Origin: Pagrus major
Taxonomy: Eukaryota > Chordata > Actinopteri > Spariformes > Sparidae
Assembly: GCF_040436345.1 (NCBI RefSeq)
Contig: NC_133238.1
Location: 14,531,147-14,595,146, forward strand
Direction: 5' to 3'
Length of the DNA stretch: 64,000 nucleotides
In this document: positions 36,027-49,775 of the stretch, piece by piece
Position numbering within the stretch: the stretch's first letter is position 1
How the letters are laid out: every line of letters begins with the position of its first letter
The notes under the pieces: generated by a model
What the model saw: only the letters and a program-made list of their open reading frames with translations
What the model was told of the DNA's origin: nothing
Database searches by the model: none
Translations under genes and position numbers: made by a program

Positions 36027-37339
36027 ATGTACGGTGAGAAATTTAAACATTTATTGAACATTTTCTTCAGTTATCTGCAGGTTGTGTTGCTGCGTTTGCA
36101 GCTGCTCGATGCTAAAGGTGACAAAAAGTAAAGAGCTTTAAAATTAAACATATAAACAGAGTTATTATAAAATGTCTCCGACATTGTGTACAACTATATT
36201 TATTTGCAAAACATCTTAAAGTCTTTCATTTTACTTATTACGATGCTTTGCTATTTTTAATGGAATGAATAAAGGAAAATCTCATTAATTGTAACATATT
36301 CATATATTTTAATGTGTTTTATGCTTTAGGTTGAAGGTTTTCCACATTAGCTGCCCATTTATTTATATCTTATAATTGCCTTCATGTTTTAATAGATAGA
36401 AATACATGTAGTGAGTAACAAAAGTCAAAACTTACGAGATATTAAGTGAAAATTATGACATTTAAGTGTTTTTCGGTATTAGCGCCACCTGCTGGACTGG
36501 AGACGACAATTTAAAACTGAACCACCTGTTTTGGTTTGAGTTTATCTGAACAGGTTAAATCACAAATATAAGTCACAAAAAGATGTATTTTTTTAATCTG
36601 CTGAATGAATCGTGAGAGACGACAGAAATGATAAGAAAAGTAAAGACTTTGTTCTGGCTTGTTATGTTATACAAGTTAAAAGTACTTTTACTTAACAAAA
36701 CCAATTTTGAACACATAATCTGTAACTCAAAACAAAACAAAACAAAAGACATTTGCAGATCCAGAACAAACACCTGGAGTCTCATCAGATTCTGTTCTGA
36801 TCCGGAGACGTTGACCGACGGGAGGAGAGCTCCGAGATGACTCAAAATGTATCTCCAGATTGTGAGATATTAAGTCACAAGCCAAACTTTTTACTTGCTA
36901 AATAAAAAATTGTGAGATTTTAATTGAGTCAAAATTATGAGATAAGTTTAAAAAAACACTCTTCGTTTGTTATTAATTTGATTTGTTTTTGGCAGAATTT
37001 TACTTCCGTAGCTGAACTAAAATAAAGAGAACATCTTGCTCACTCTTTACCGTCTTACTTAATATATATATAATAATAATTAATCACAAGTATTTATTAC
37101 TGACTTATAAACACGTTGTGTTTGAGAGAATTTTTCCACAGTCTTGGACTCAGGTATCAGCCCGGTGCCTTGCTGCAGGTCACATGTGGGGGGATTGAAC
37201 CTGCGTCGCTGCAGAGTCGACTCTTTAAGCTCACTAACTAAAAACAACAATATAAACACATTACGTAACAACAAGCCACCGCTGGATTAACGCTTAAGAC
37301 GTAGTATTACTGCTGCTGCACTGTAGTGTCTGTGTGTGT

Positions 37340-37386
<47 letters not shown>

Positions 37387-37704
37387 TGAGTTGGCAGTTG
37401 ACCATTGGTCGATCTCTTGTCTCCTCTAATCTCACACACTGAACATGGAGAGAGATGAAAAATTGAAGTAAAATCTGGAGAAGAGACGGTTAAACGCTGA
37501 CAGACTCTCTGCCGCCCCCACGAGTGTCAAATACTCATTACAGGCTTTTATTTTGAAGGTCTCCTGATTTTTAACTATATTTTCTCATTTGCCGTAAATG
37601 TTCACCTTTTAATCTTTTAATTTCCAGGTCTGTGTGGCTGCTGCTGGGCGTTACGTCCTCGCTACAAGCGGCTGGTTGATAATATTTTCCCAGAAGACCC
37701 GGAG

Positions 37705-37747
<43 letters not shown>

Positions 37748-38073
37748 AATAAGATGGGTACGTAGATAAATCTTGGAATTTACAGTAAAAAAATCAGGAA
37801 TAAAATTACAACAGAAATATCAGTTTATGTCACGTTTTATAAATTAATAAATGCCTTTAAAGATTTATTTTTAATATTATTTCTGATGCATTTAATTGTA
37901 TAGTTATTTCTGGAGTTGAGCATGAAAGTTTATTTGTTGACCTCGATGTGTTTGAAAGAGCTTAAAATGTCAGTAAGTCGACCTTGAGTTGAAACTAGGG
38001 AAGTAAAATTAAACCAGATGTTAAAATGCTTAAATACCCAGAAAATTGTACAGAGGTTGGTTGGTGTGTGTGT

Positions 38074-38117
<44 letters not shown>

Positions 38118-39776
38118 GACGGGCTGGTGAAAGCCAACATGGAGAAGCTGACGTTCTTCGCTCTGTCGGCTCCGGAGAAACTGGACCGCATCGCCGCGTA
38201 CCTGTCGGAGCGACTGACCAGAGAGCTGAACCGCCACCGCTACGGGTCAGTACACACAACGTCACGACAATGACAACACACACATGGTAACACGGGTGTG
38301 ACGTGAGTGTGTTTGTTCTGCAGGTATGTGTGTATAGCGATGGAGGCGATGGAGCAGCTGCTGCTGGCGTGTCACTGTCAGAGCATCAACCTGCTGGTGG
38401 AGAGTTTCCTCAGTACGCTGCGTCTGCTGCTGGAGGCCGACAAACCACACCTCCACATCCTCGCCACCAGCTCGGTTCGTCCTGCAACTGCAATGTGTCA
38501 ATGTACAATAGTCCTTTAAATGTAGCTCCGGTCAGCAGTCGACATGACATTCACCTCCACAGGTCACTGCACTGGTGACAAGCAGCAGAGTCAATTTTCA
38601 CAGTAAACTACTGTAATCGGGCTTTTGCAATGCATGATGGGTGATTATCTGGAGTATTAGTGTGAGCTGCTGTGAATTTGAATTTGAGCAGCAAACTGAA
38701 GCGATAAAGATGGCAAATACTGTAATTATGGCACAGCAGCGTACAGTAACAAAGTACACATGCTAACAACAGGCTAACAACAAGTCTACAAGTGGTCCAA
38801 CAAGGTACACATGCTAGCATGCTAACAGGCTAACATGCGCACAACAGGCTAGCACGGTACATTGCTGTAATAATACTATACATGTAGTGTACTTTAAATT
38901 TGTATATTCACAATAACTTAACAATAACAAAATCTTATTACAGTTTCATATCGTAATTTTACATCAAAATCATGTCTTTTCAAAATAAACTTGTGTCTGG
39001 GTTACTGTAGAAACAGAATATATTAATCTGATTTTCATTTATGTTACTGTAAAATAAATGCAGTATACTGCTGTGAATTTACTGCAGTTATTAGCCAGTG
39101 GTTTCATTATTTTTTTACAGTGTGCTGCAGTCAGGTTGATAAACAGAAGTGAAGAAAACTCCCAAAAGTTACAAAGTAATCTGTGGGCTCTCCTCCCGTC
39201 GGTAAACGAGGGAACAGAATCTGATATGAGTGCAGTTAAATGTGTGTTTTTGTGAATGGAGTCTGGTGTCTTTGTGGAGAGAGAGAGATATCAGCTGTTT
39301 CCAGTTAAACAAAAATAATGGTACAAAGGTCCTTTAATCCTGTCAGAATAATGATCTGAGTGATGAGTTTGTACTTAATCATGTAAATGATAGAGATTAT
39401 ATTTGTGTCATACAGTTATCATGTTCTCTTCAATCCTTGATGTTTGCTACGAGGTCTTCATGACACAGGGATCATCAGCAGGTCGATACAGGCTGGAGAC
39501 ATTATCTGTTGGTAGTTAAATATCAGTCAGCGTTGTTCAGTACTAAAATGTCGTAATGTTTTCTTTTTTTGCTCAGTTTGTGAAGTTTGCGAACATCGAA
39601 GAGGACACGCCGTCGTACCATCGCAGCTACGACTTCTTCGTGTCTCGCTTCAGTGAGATGTGTCACTCTGAACACGAAGACCCCGACGTCCAGAACAAGT
39701 CAGTCTGCTTTTTACTAACGTTATCTCAGCTTTGATTCCAGATGTTCTGAATTTGGTTGCGACAGGATTGGTCAAG

Positions 39777-39813
<37 letters not shown>

Positions 39814-39966
39814 CAGGATCCGTGTGTCGGGGATCCGTGGTCTTCAGGGTGTAGTCAGGAAGACGGTGGACGACGAGCTGCAGGTGAACATCTGGGAGCC
39901 TCGTCACATGGAGCAGATTGTCCCCGCTCTGCTGGTCAACCTGCAGCAGCACACACACGCCGACAG

Positions 39967-40023
<57 letters not shown>

Positions 40024-40292
40024 ACATTTAACATCTGCTAAAACATGTATCTGTAATAATCAGGACTCGACTAAACAAAAATAAAGGAGTGCAGTAATCG
40101 TGACTAAAGTTGTACACCTGACACCAGATGAGCTCGATGTGGTTGAAAGGGACCAAAATGTTTAAAGTTCAGTCAATAAATAAAATGCAACATGATGTGG
40201 TTTTATTAAATACTCAAGAATTTGTACAGAGTTTGGTTGGAGGCTAAACTACAATTTCTCAGGTGAGTGGATTCACATGTCTGTTGGTATTT

Positions 40293-40358
<66 letters not shown>

Positions 40359-43300
40359 GAGTCTCCAGCAGAGCAGACTGAGGTGTGTTTCAGGGAGCTG
40401 CTGGGCCGAGCTGCTTATGGACACATTAACAACGCCATCAGACCTGTGCTGATGTAAGATACACACCTCGTGTACAGTAGCAGTAGCAGTAGTACTTGTA
40501 GTATATCAGTTGTACCCTGTGTGTGTTTCAGGCACCTGGACAGTCACAGTCTTTGGGAAGGACGAAGCTTTGCTGTTCAGTGTTTCCAGATCATCATGTA
40601 CTCTATCCAGGTTAGTAAGAACACTGTTAGTACCTACACTACACTACAGTACACTACAGTACACTACAGTACACCACAGTACACTACAGTACACTACAGT
40701 ACACAGTACCAACAAGTGTATTTTGTAAATTATTTAATTGAATTAACTTTTTGTATGTTAACTTCCAGTGACAAACATTAAGCTGTATATAATTTCACAG
40801 TACATTAATATGTCTCGTGTGTAACTTCATATGATTCATCTGAGCTGAAACATAAATTCACTTTGTACCAAAACCTCATGGAATTAACTTTCATTAAATG
40901 TATTTAACCGTATTAACTGAACTCTCTTTGCCTCAGTCGCAGCATTCACACCTGGTGATCCAGCAGCTGTTGGGTCACCTGGACGCTAACAGCAGGAGTC
41001 CAGCTTCAGTCCGAGCCGGGATTGTGGAAGTCCTGTCTGAAGCTGCTGTTATAGAAGCCACTGGATCTGTAGGTCAGTCAGAGTAAACGCTGTATGTTAC
41101 GTATAATCCCACCACCAGTGCTTGTCTTTATATGGTACTAAATACCCTCTGTGTGTACTGTAGGTCCCACAGTACTTGAAGTGTTCAACACGTTACTGCG
41201 ACAGCTGAGGCAGAGTGTCGACTACCAGCTGACTGGTTACTATGACAACGCCGGGAAACACAAAACCACCTCAAGTGAAGAGAAAACGCTGCAGGACGCC
41301 GTCATCAAAACCATCGGTCAGGCTCAGGGGGTTTTATTACCCTGTTGTCTTTGAATAGTTTTTAAGTCGTCACCTCGTCTGAACCCGTGTTTTCTATCCA
41401 GGATCTTTTGCCAACACACTTCCCATCTACCAGAGGTCAGAGGTCATGCTGTTCATCATGGGGAAGATCCCTGTTCCTGGTATCTACCCCGCCCTGGGGT
41501 CGCCCAACGCCGGGTACCACTCACACCAGTTCAACTCCCCCCTGTCACAACTTTACATCTTTTAAATATTAAATTACCACAGATACTTGTGTTTTATGAC
41601 CTTACATGTGTGTGTCTGTCTCAGGTTTGAGGGCAGCAGAATGATCCAGGTGATGCTGTTGAAGTCTCTCCTCCAGGTGAATTCAGTTCAGTGTAGTTTT
41701 CAGTGTGCTGCTTCAGCTTACCTTTAATTCAAAGGAGCACAGTGTGAACTCTCCATAGTTTTCCAAAAGTTTTCCATTTGGTTTATTCTCCCTCCAGAAC
41801 TACCTTCCTACCAAACTGTCTTCCTGCTGAGCTACCTACCTGCCTATCCAACTACCAACCTTTGTACTGAACTACTGCTACCTACTGATATTATCTACCG
41901 AACAAACAAAATTATCTAACTTCTTAACTGCTGAACTACCAAACTAGATCCTGGACTAGCTACCAAACTATCTACCGACTTATCGAACTGCTTCCTACCA
42001 ATATACCTACTGATGTACCAAATTACTTAACTAGTTATTGACTGTGCTACCAAACTACTCACTGAAATACCAAACTTGCTAACAAACAACCCACCAAACT
42101 ACTACTTGTGTCATCTCTGTCTCCTGCTCCTCCGTCAGGTATCAGAGCGTTATGAAAGCAGTAACCTGTTGACGGCGCTGCCCTCGTCCTTCTTGGAGCC
42201 TCTGCTGTCCTTCACTCTGATGGAGGATCCAGAGATCCGTCTTCTCGTTCTCTCCATCCTCACCTCGCTCATCGACAGATGCCACAACGCCGCCAGACTC
42301 ACCGCTGTCAGGTCACAACTCAACAGAAACAACACACACCCAGACCTTTTAGCTTTTTACTGAGGTGAACTGGCACCACCCTATGGCAGACAGGTGTCAC
42401 TGCACACAGAGCTTGATGTCTTTGGGTCATTTTAAACTCATATTTCCCTTCAAATGATGATGAATTATTTCCAGCAGGGAAATCTTCTTCTTTTAATTAT
42501 AAATATATGTATTTTTATGAGTAACTGATGGTCACAGACTGTTTCTGCCTGTCCACAGTGTGATGTTTGACGTCTCTGTGTTGGAACTGAAGGAGGACAG
42601 ATGCTCGCGACAGGACAACTTGTTCATCAGGAAGGTGAGAAAAACATTTACCACATTTCTCTAAAGGAGAACAAAAACTAACACAGATTTACAGATTGAT
42701 TGTCGTTTCACAGAGGTTTGATCTGATTATTTCTGTGAAGAATGAGACAACCATTATTGAGTCAATGTCCTGTGTGTGCAGCATGCTCAGCGTCTCTACA
42801 GACACGTCTACCTGACCTGTAAGGAGGAAAGCAGTGGGCGGGGCCACTACCAGGCCCTCATCATCCTGTTGGCTGTACTCAGTGTGGAACTGGCCAATGA
42901 GGAGGTGGTGGTGGACCTGATCCGACTAGTCCTCGCTCTGCAGGTACAGAGAGCATCTATCGTAATAATATTAAGAACTCAAATGGTACTCAGTAGAGTG
43001 TATACCTCCGCAAAGACACAAAAGTCTCTAAAGTTAGTCATGCCTAATCCAATATCAAATACAACATATTTAAATCTGCTAGATCTGAATTTGTATTTGG
43101 ATCCACATTAAACTGGATTCACTCAGAGATACCAGCCACCTAAATACAACTGATTCTTTTCATCAGGATCTGTGAATAGTGTTAAAGAAAGTCAGTAAAA
43201 TCCCTGGTTCTGTCACTTTATCTGGACCCACACCAAAAGTTAATGAGGTCTATTTTGGGCCGACCAACCAACTATCCAACAAAGCAACCAATAAACCAAC

Positions 43301-43952
43301 CAACTGAGCCAAAAATCAAACCGACATGGCTGAAAACATAACCTCCTTGGCAGATTTAGCAAAAAAACAGTAATAATAATAATAATAATCTTTGATTAAT
43401 TCTTCTTTCTCTCTTTTCATTCGCTGGTCAGGAGCTGGCATTGTCCAGTCATGAGTGTCTGTCGGTATTTAACCGCTGTGGCGTTCACGCTGTCTGCGCC
43501 GCCTTCATCAACCTGTTGTCCCAGCTGGGTCCGCCTCCACCGCTCCACCAACACGTCACACAGGTGAGGAGACAGTGTGTGTGTGTGAGAGTAATGACGG
43601 TGTGTATATGCACAAGATCATATATAGTCAATGTGTTTTGTGTTTGTGTGCAGATCATAGAGAGTCGACAGAAGGACGCTCCACACCTGCTGCCTGAGGA
43701 CATTTTTTGTGACAAACCCAGGTAGAGAGACACAGAGAGACACAGAGAGACAGTGAAGAGAGAGAGTTAATGTGACATTAGATGTCTTCTCTGCTCTGGA
43801 CAGAATATTTTAAAATAATCGATTAAACTATGAGTTCTCTCTTACACAAAGTTCACAAGTTTGCTGATGATACTGTGTTTTATCTTTCAGAAAAAAATAG
43901 AATCGTACCGAGATTATTAATCAGAACTTTGACAAACATATTTAAAGACTGA

Positions 43953-44019
<67 letters not shown>

Positions 44020-47000
44020 AGACTACCAGAAGGTGAGCTGCAGATAGATGAATCCTGTCTGTTCGCCCAATTAAAGATCTGCGAGGCTTTGACAGGAAGC
44101 AGCTACAGTGCACACAGCGAACGCTTCAACACGCCATACACACCTCAGCTAACAGGTATACACGCACACACACACACACAAACACACACTTCCTGTCCTG
44201 AGAGTGTATCCAGAGTGTTACTGTGTGTTTCAGATGAGGATCGTCTGTCTAAGAGGAAGAGTATTGGAGACGTCATCTCTCTGCAGATAGACATGGACCC
44301 ACAGTACTGTCCTGATGCACAGCAGGTACCTGTCTATCTGTCTTACCAGTCTGTCCTTTTGTCTGTCTGTCTGTCTGATGTGTCTCTCTGTCTCCTATAG
44401 AAGCCTCAGACAGAACAGATCACCTTTGAGACACTGAAGAACGCCATCGGTAAGCGGTCCAATTCCAAATGAATAAATTCAAATGATTTAATGCAGTTTT
44501 GTTTTGATTATTTGAATATATATTTACACCCTTCTCCAAGTTCAGCCTATCGAGTAACTCTTACTGTTTATATTCTGTTATTTGTTCACATGAATTGTTA
44601 TTTTTTTCTTCGTCTCAAGGGGCTAATAAAGATAAAATGTAAATTGATTCATTTAAAACAAACAAGAAGTTTATAAAGATACTTTTAAACAAAAACAAGC
44701 AAAATTGAGACCAATAAGACAAAAACAGATTCAGTATTACAGGCATGAGGAAAAGAAACAATCAAGTATAACACAAACTTCATCAAACTAAACAACGGGG
44801 TCTGTGTGTACATCAGGGATGCTTGGTGTCAGGATGCTGTGGTGGTTTGCAGACACTGTTCACCCCTTGTGGAGTTTATGATCATCAAGTGCCGGCCTTT
44901 CTATCTACCAAGGGAGTTTTCTGCCATCCTGCTGGTCGCAGTCTACATCCCTCCCAGCTGTAACAACAATGATAGAGACAAGGCACTGAGTGAACTGTAC
45001 AGCTCCATCAGTGAACAGCAGACTGCCCATCCAGAGGGACTTCTCATCGTGGCTGGAGATTTCAATCATGCAAATCTCAAAACAGTGTTTCCTAATGTGT
45101 ACCAACACATTGACTTTGCAACAAGGGGAAACAACACACTGGACCAGGTTTACACAACATTGAGAGGAGCATACAAGGCCTCACCCCTCCCCCATCTCGG
45201 CGCTTCGGACCACATCACTGTTATGCTAATGCCAGCATACAGGCCTAAGGTCAAAGTCACCAGACCGGTTCAGAAGCAGGTACGGGTGTGGCCAGAGGGT
45301 GCCTCCTCAGCACTCCAGGACTGCTTTGACACCACAGACTGGGACATGTTCAAGCAGGCAGCCACCTACAACCACCACATCAACATACAGGAGTACTCAG
45401 ACACTGTTACTGCCTACATCAGCAAATGCATTGATGATGTCACGGACACCAAGACCATCACAGTACGGGCCAATCAGAAACCATGGCTGACGGGGGAAGT
45501 CCATCGGTTACTGAAAGCCCGGAACGCTGCTTTCAGAGCAGGTGATGAGGCTGGTCTGAGATCAGCAAGAGCCAACCTGTCCCGTGGCATCAGACTTGCA
45601 AAGAGGCAGTACAGCAACAGGATAACCCACCACTTCACCGACAGCAGAGACACAAGGAGCCTGTGGCAGGGGTTACAGACCATCACGGACTACAAACCTC
45701 GACCACAGACCTGTGACAACAACATCACTCTGCTGAACGATCTGAACCACTTCTTTGGACGGTTTGAAGCCGACAACACCACACCTGCACAGAAGACAAC
45801 ACCCCCTCCAGATGACCAGGTGCTGTCCCTGACTCCAGCCAGCGTGAGGAGATCCCTCTCCAGGATCAACGCTCGCAAAGCTGCAGGACCGGACAACATT
45901 CCTGGTCGTGTGCTGAAGGACTGTGCAGAGGAGCTCACAGATGTCCTCACAGACATCTTCAACACCTCCCTGAGCCAAGCTGTTGTCCCCACCTGCTTCA
46001 AGAACACCACCATCATCCCGGTCCCAAAGAAGACCTCCCCATCGTGCTTCAACGACTACCGCCCCGTGGCACTGACCCCCATCATCATGAAGTGCTTCGA
46101 GCGGTTAGTCATGCAGCACATCAAATCCATCCTACCTCCCTCCCTGGACCCGTACCAGTTTGCATATCGGGCCAACCGGTCCACTGATGATGCAATCTCC
46201 ACCGCCCTCCACTCAGCTCTCACCCACCTGGACTCTAAGGACTCATATGTGAGGATGTTGTTCTTGGATTTCAGTTCAGCTTTTAACACAATCATCCCCC
46301 AGCAGCTGATACAGAAACTGGACTGTTTAGGACTAAACACCTCACTCCGTAACTGGTTGCTGGACTTCCTGACAGGAAGACCACAGGCAGTCCGGGTCGG
46401 CAGCAGCGCATCCAGCACCATCGTGCTGAACACAGGGGCTCCCCAAGGATGCGTGCTCAGCCCCTTACTGTTCACCCTGCTGACCCATGACTGCACACCA
46501 ACACACAACACCAACCTCTTCGTCAAGTTTGCGGATGACACGACTGTGGTGGGGCTCATCAACAACAACAATGAGTCAAACTACAGGGATGAGGTGAGCC
46601 AACTCGCCAAGTGGTGCAGAGACAACAATCTCTCTCTGAACGTGGAGAAGACAAAGGAGATTGTTGTCGACTTCCGGAGAGCCTCCACCCAGCACCCTCC
46701 ACTGACTATCAATGGAGCTGCTGTGGAGAGAGTGAGCAGCACCAGGTTCCTGGGGGTGCACCTCTCTGAGGACCTCTCCTGGAGCAGGAACACCGCATCA
46801 CTGGCCAGGAAAGCTCAGCAGCGCCTCTACTTCCTCCGCAGACTGAGAAGAGCCAGAGCACCAGTCCACATCATGACAACCTTCTACCGTGGAACCACCG
46901 AGAGCATCCTGACCAGCTGCATCACTGTGTGGTACGGCAGCTGCACTGCATCCTGCAAGAAGACCCTGCAGCGCATAGTAAGAGCAGCTGAGAGGATCAT

Positions 47001-48453
47001 CGGTGCCTCCCTCCCCTCCCTCCAGGACACTTACAGCACACGTCTGGCCCGCAAAGCACTCAGCACTGCGGGCGACCCCACCCACCCCAACCACCAACTC
47101 TTCAGTCTCCTGCCTTCCGGGAGGAGGATGAGGAGCCTCCGAGCGAGAACCAGCAGACTGAGAGACAGTTTCATTCATCAGGCCATCAGGATGCTGAACT
47201 CCCTCCCAGCGCTGCCCCCCCTTCCTTCTCCTTCTCCGCCCGCTGCCCCCACTAACTATGGACATTGTTGACCCCCCCCCCCCCCCCCCCCCATGGCACC
47301 AGCCACTTTTACAACTCAAAAACACTTTAAAATCTATTTGCACTGTGTAAGAATGTTTACAATTTCATTGTCATAGACCAGTTTACACCATTTTATACTG
47401 TCATATTTATATCAAACTGCCATATTTATATCTATATTTATATCCAATCCCAATACTGACATACCTATTCCACACTATTTATATCTCCGGACTTTATATT
47501 CCCGAATGTCTCTTAGCTGTACATATTTTATTTTTATTTTTATTTTTAGATCTATATTTCTATTTTATTTTATATTCTTTATATCCTTATATTTCTTATT
47601 TCTGTCTGGACAGAGGGAAACACAATTTCAATTCTCTGTATGTCTTGTACATATTGCAGTTTTGACAATAAAGTCGACTTTTGAACTTTTGAACAATGAG
47701 CTAAACGATGTTTAATCTGATTCAAAAAAGTGACGGCAATTTTATTTTAACAAAAGAATGTTACCTTTTATTTTGAAAATGCGTCCTGCAGAAGACAGAG
47801 GGGGTGTGGAGGAAGAGGAGAGGAGGAAGAGGATGCAGCTGGTGGAGAAGTTTCAGACGGCTCCATTCGAGGAGATCGCCGCTTGCTGTGGAGCCAGAGT
47901 GAGTCCACGTCTGATCCTGACCTCCAATTCTTTGTTGTAATTAACCCAGTTTTTTGAATGAATGATGTTATTTCTGTTGCGTGCATTACGAGAAACAAAA
48001 ATTATTTCACACCGTTTCTCACAATCAATAAATGTCAAAGGATCGAGGCTGAAGCTTCCAGAAAATAGCGAAGGAATAGCGTAGCGTAGCTTTTTACTGG
48101 CAAAAACTCCTTTGATTACTCTCTGTATTACCAGTATAACTAATACTGTGGCCACCATCCTCTGACCGCTTGATTGACACCTTATGAGGAGCTGATATGC
48201 CCTCGATGGAGCCTACAACAGCCAATGAGACAATTCATCGACTAATTGATTACACGACTAATCACATCATGTGCGTCTTGTAACACTTTGACAGTTTCCT
48301 GATAATCTCTCTCTCCAGACGTCTCTTCTTCAGACGAAACTGGACCAGGTCTTCGATTTGATCATACGTCCTCCTCCGTCTCCGTCTGGACACTCGCCGC
48401 CGCGCTCGACGCCGCTCTACGAGATGAAGTTTCCCGACCTGTGTGTCTATTAG
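36027..48453 (+). CDS. efr3b: protein EFR3 homolog B
   Basis: Palmitoylated scaffold that anchors PI4-kinase IIIalpha (with TTC7 and FAM126) at the plasma membrane. Exons: 36027-36033, 37628-37704, 38118-38245, 38324-38474, 39577-39698, 39817-39966, 40358-40453, 40532-40610, 40937-41072, 41164-41316, 41402-41513, 41625-41676, 42139-42311, 42559-42634, 42782-42943, 43432-43563, 43654-43721, 44022-44155, 44234-44325, 44401-44449, 47792-47898, 48319-48453; 2391 nt, 796 residues (human about 817). N-terminus [20 protein letters not shown] holds the cysteine cluster used for palmitoylation. Armadillo/HEAT-like helices follow ([38 protein letters not shown]). The C-terminus [10 protein letters not shown] is the family ending. 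A segment present in mammals between RIR... and CFRELLGR is shortened. Neighbouring pomca supports EFR3B over EFR3A. A LINE sits between the last three exons' introns (44450-47791). Confidence 0.93.
37320..37384. repeat. (TG)n microsatellite in efr3b intron 1
   Basis: A (TG)n run with one interruption. Just before it, near 37170-37230, the word ggattgaacctgcgtcgctg (tRNA B-box-like on the minus strand) suggests a short SINE fragment. Confidence 0.8.
37705..38117 (+). other. efr3b intron 2 bracketed by (AC)n and (TG)n
   Basis: The intron begins gt(ac)n right at the donor (37705-37742) and ends in (tg)n interrupted once, followed by tag at the acceptor (38065-38117). The ends are complementary, and the acceptor has no ordinary pyrimidine tract. 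Confidence 0.85.
39967..40357 (+). other. efr3b intron 6 bracketed by (AC)n and (TG)n
   Basis: Begins gt(ac)n at the donor (39967-40018) and ends (tg)n then cag at the acceptor (40299-40357). Intron 5 (acceptor 39779-39816) and intron 17 (43955-44021) also use a (TG)n tract as the acceptor but lack the (AC)n at the donor. Confidence 0.85.
40637..40703. repeat. 10-bp tandem repeat in efr3b intron 8
   Basis: About six to seven copies of tacactacag starting 27 bases after the exon 8 donor. Confidence 0.9.
43840..43950 (+). mobile_element. possible LINE reverse-transcriptase scrap
   Basis: In efr3b intron 17 the plus strand reads [13 protein letters not shown], the F/YADD catalytic motif of LINE reverse transcriptase, in a short open stretch. 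Nothing else of the element is recognisable. Confidence 0.4.
44740..47695 (+). mobile_element. 5'-truncated LINE (L2/CR1/Rex1 group, jockey-like)
   Basis: Non-LTR retrotransposon in efr3b intron 20, same direction as the gene. A long open frame runs from upstream of 44806 to the stop at 47271 (more than 820 residues). The N-terminal apurinic endonuclease is incomplete: only its later part ([31 protein letters not shown]) remains, so the 5' end is missing. Reverse transcriptase follows: [57 protein letters not shown] and [10 protein letters not shown], then the C-terminal [12 protein letters not shown] and [12 protein letters not shown] tract of about 20 bases follows the stop (47271-47292) and the 3' end is tgacaataaagtcgact plus a short tttgaac repeat. 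The intact frame suggests a recent insertion. The exact clade is uncertain. Confidence 0.88.
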
Positions 48454-49775
48454 ACCCACAGAGACGTTAAAGCTTTCCTCACTTCATGTCATGAATTCCC
48501 ATTAATGAAGACAGATTATATTTTTCTGACTTAGAGGAGAAATTGATTGACCGATTTATCATGTTGTCCTTCTGTGTTTCTGTTTAAATGTCTGTGAGAA
48601 ATTATTGATCCTTCAGTTTCAGATCTGATGTGAATCTGAACACAAGTCCTGTAGATTTGGACTGCACTAATAAAACAATTAACTTATGCTCATGATTTAT
48701 TGTTTTGTTTCGTTCATTCATGAGTTTTGATCGTCCACCTGACTTATTTTGGGGTCTGCAGACTGTTCATGAAACGGGATGTCATGAACTGTATTTCTGT
48801 GCAGCAACATGTGGATCATGCGCATTATTTCCACTGCATGATACGCTCGACTAAACTTACTTGGAACCGTTCTTTTTTGTTTTTTCACTGTCAAAAGTTG
48901 TTGATGTTGGTTGGTTGGTTGAATTGTTGGTTGGTTGGTTGGTTGGATTGTTGATTGGCTGGTTTGTCAGCCAGGTTACTCAAAATCTACTGAACAGATT
49001 TCCACTAAACTTGGATGGAGGATCATGAAGGTCATGTACTGTGTTTCCACTGCATGATATGTTTGACTCGACCCACTTGATACCGTTCGTATTTCATGTT
49101 TAATTGTCAGAAGTTGTTACTAGTACTGTTTGAGGTTCCAAGTGAGCTGAGCCAATACCAGCATTGCCAGATGGGAAATGTTAAACTATCGTACAAAGGC
49201 TAAGATTATCTTTTTTTATTTTTTTTGTGGAACCTTGTGAAAATAATTGTACTTTACAGTACACGTGATTAAACACATTTTTGACATGCATCCAAATCTA
49301 CCAACTATTTACCTATTTTTTGTGATACAAGGAAGAAAATGATTGTTTTTGTATACAAGAATACAAAACAAAAGATATTTTTTGGCCTATATTGTTTACA
49401 ATCTAAAATAGTTTAAATCTCGACTTGAAGTCTTCCATCATTGTCACTATGAGCTCATGTTATTGAAGACGGTGAATATCAGCTGAGACCTAATTGTGGA
49501 AGTCGACTCGATGATTTAATGAGAAAATGTTGTGTAACTGGAAAATACACAAAGAGATGAACAAAAAAACCTAATTTTCTTTTGCTTGCAAATAACTCTT
49601 TATGCTTTCATATCATTTACAGTTATTTACATAAATCAATAAATATCAAAACATCTTTCTCACTCTCGTCATCTCTCTCAGTCACTCAGAATCATGATTT
49701 CAAAGCTTTTTATTGGTCTGCTAACAAGCTTCCCTGGCCAATGAGAACGTCTCCTCCCTCTCCATCTTCCTCCTC
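48454..49775. other. tail-to-tail spacer between efr3b and pomca
   Basis: Contains the 3' UTRs of both genes (aataaaacaatt near 48670; on the minus strand aataaa-like words near 49640). The tract ggttggttggttgaattgttgg at 48907-48960 and the words aaatctactgaacagattt nearby look like a common fish repeat. No exon seen. Confidence 0.55.

Noticed and set aside
38590-39130. Possible MITE bounded by cacagtaaactactgta and ttttttacagtgtgc in efr3b intron 4
   Set aside because: The ends do not form a convincing inverted pair and no target duplication is visible.
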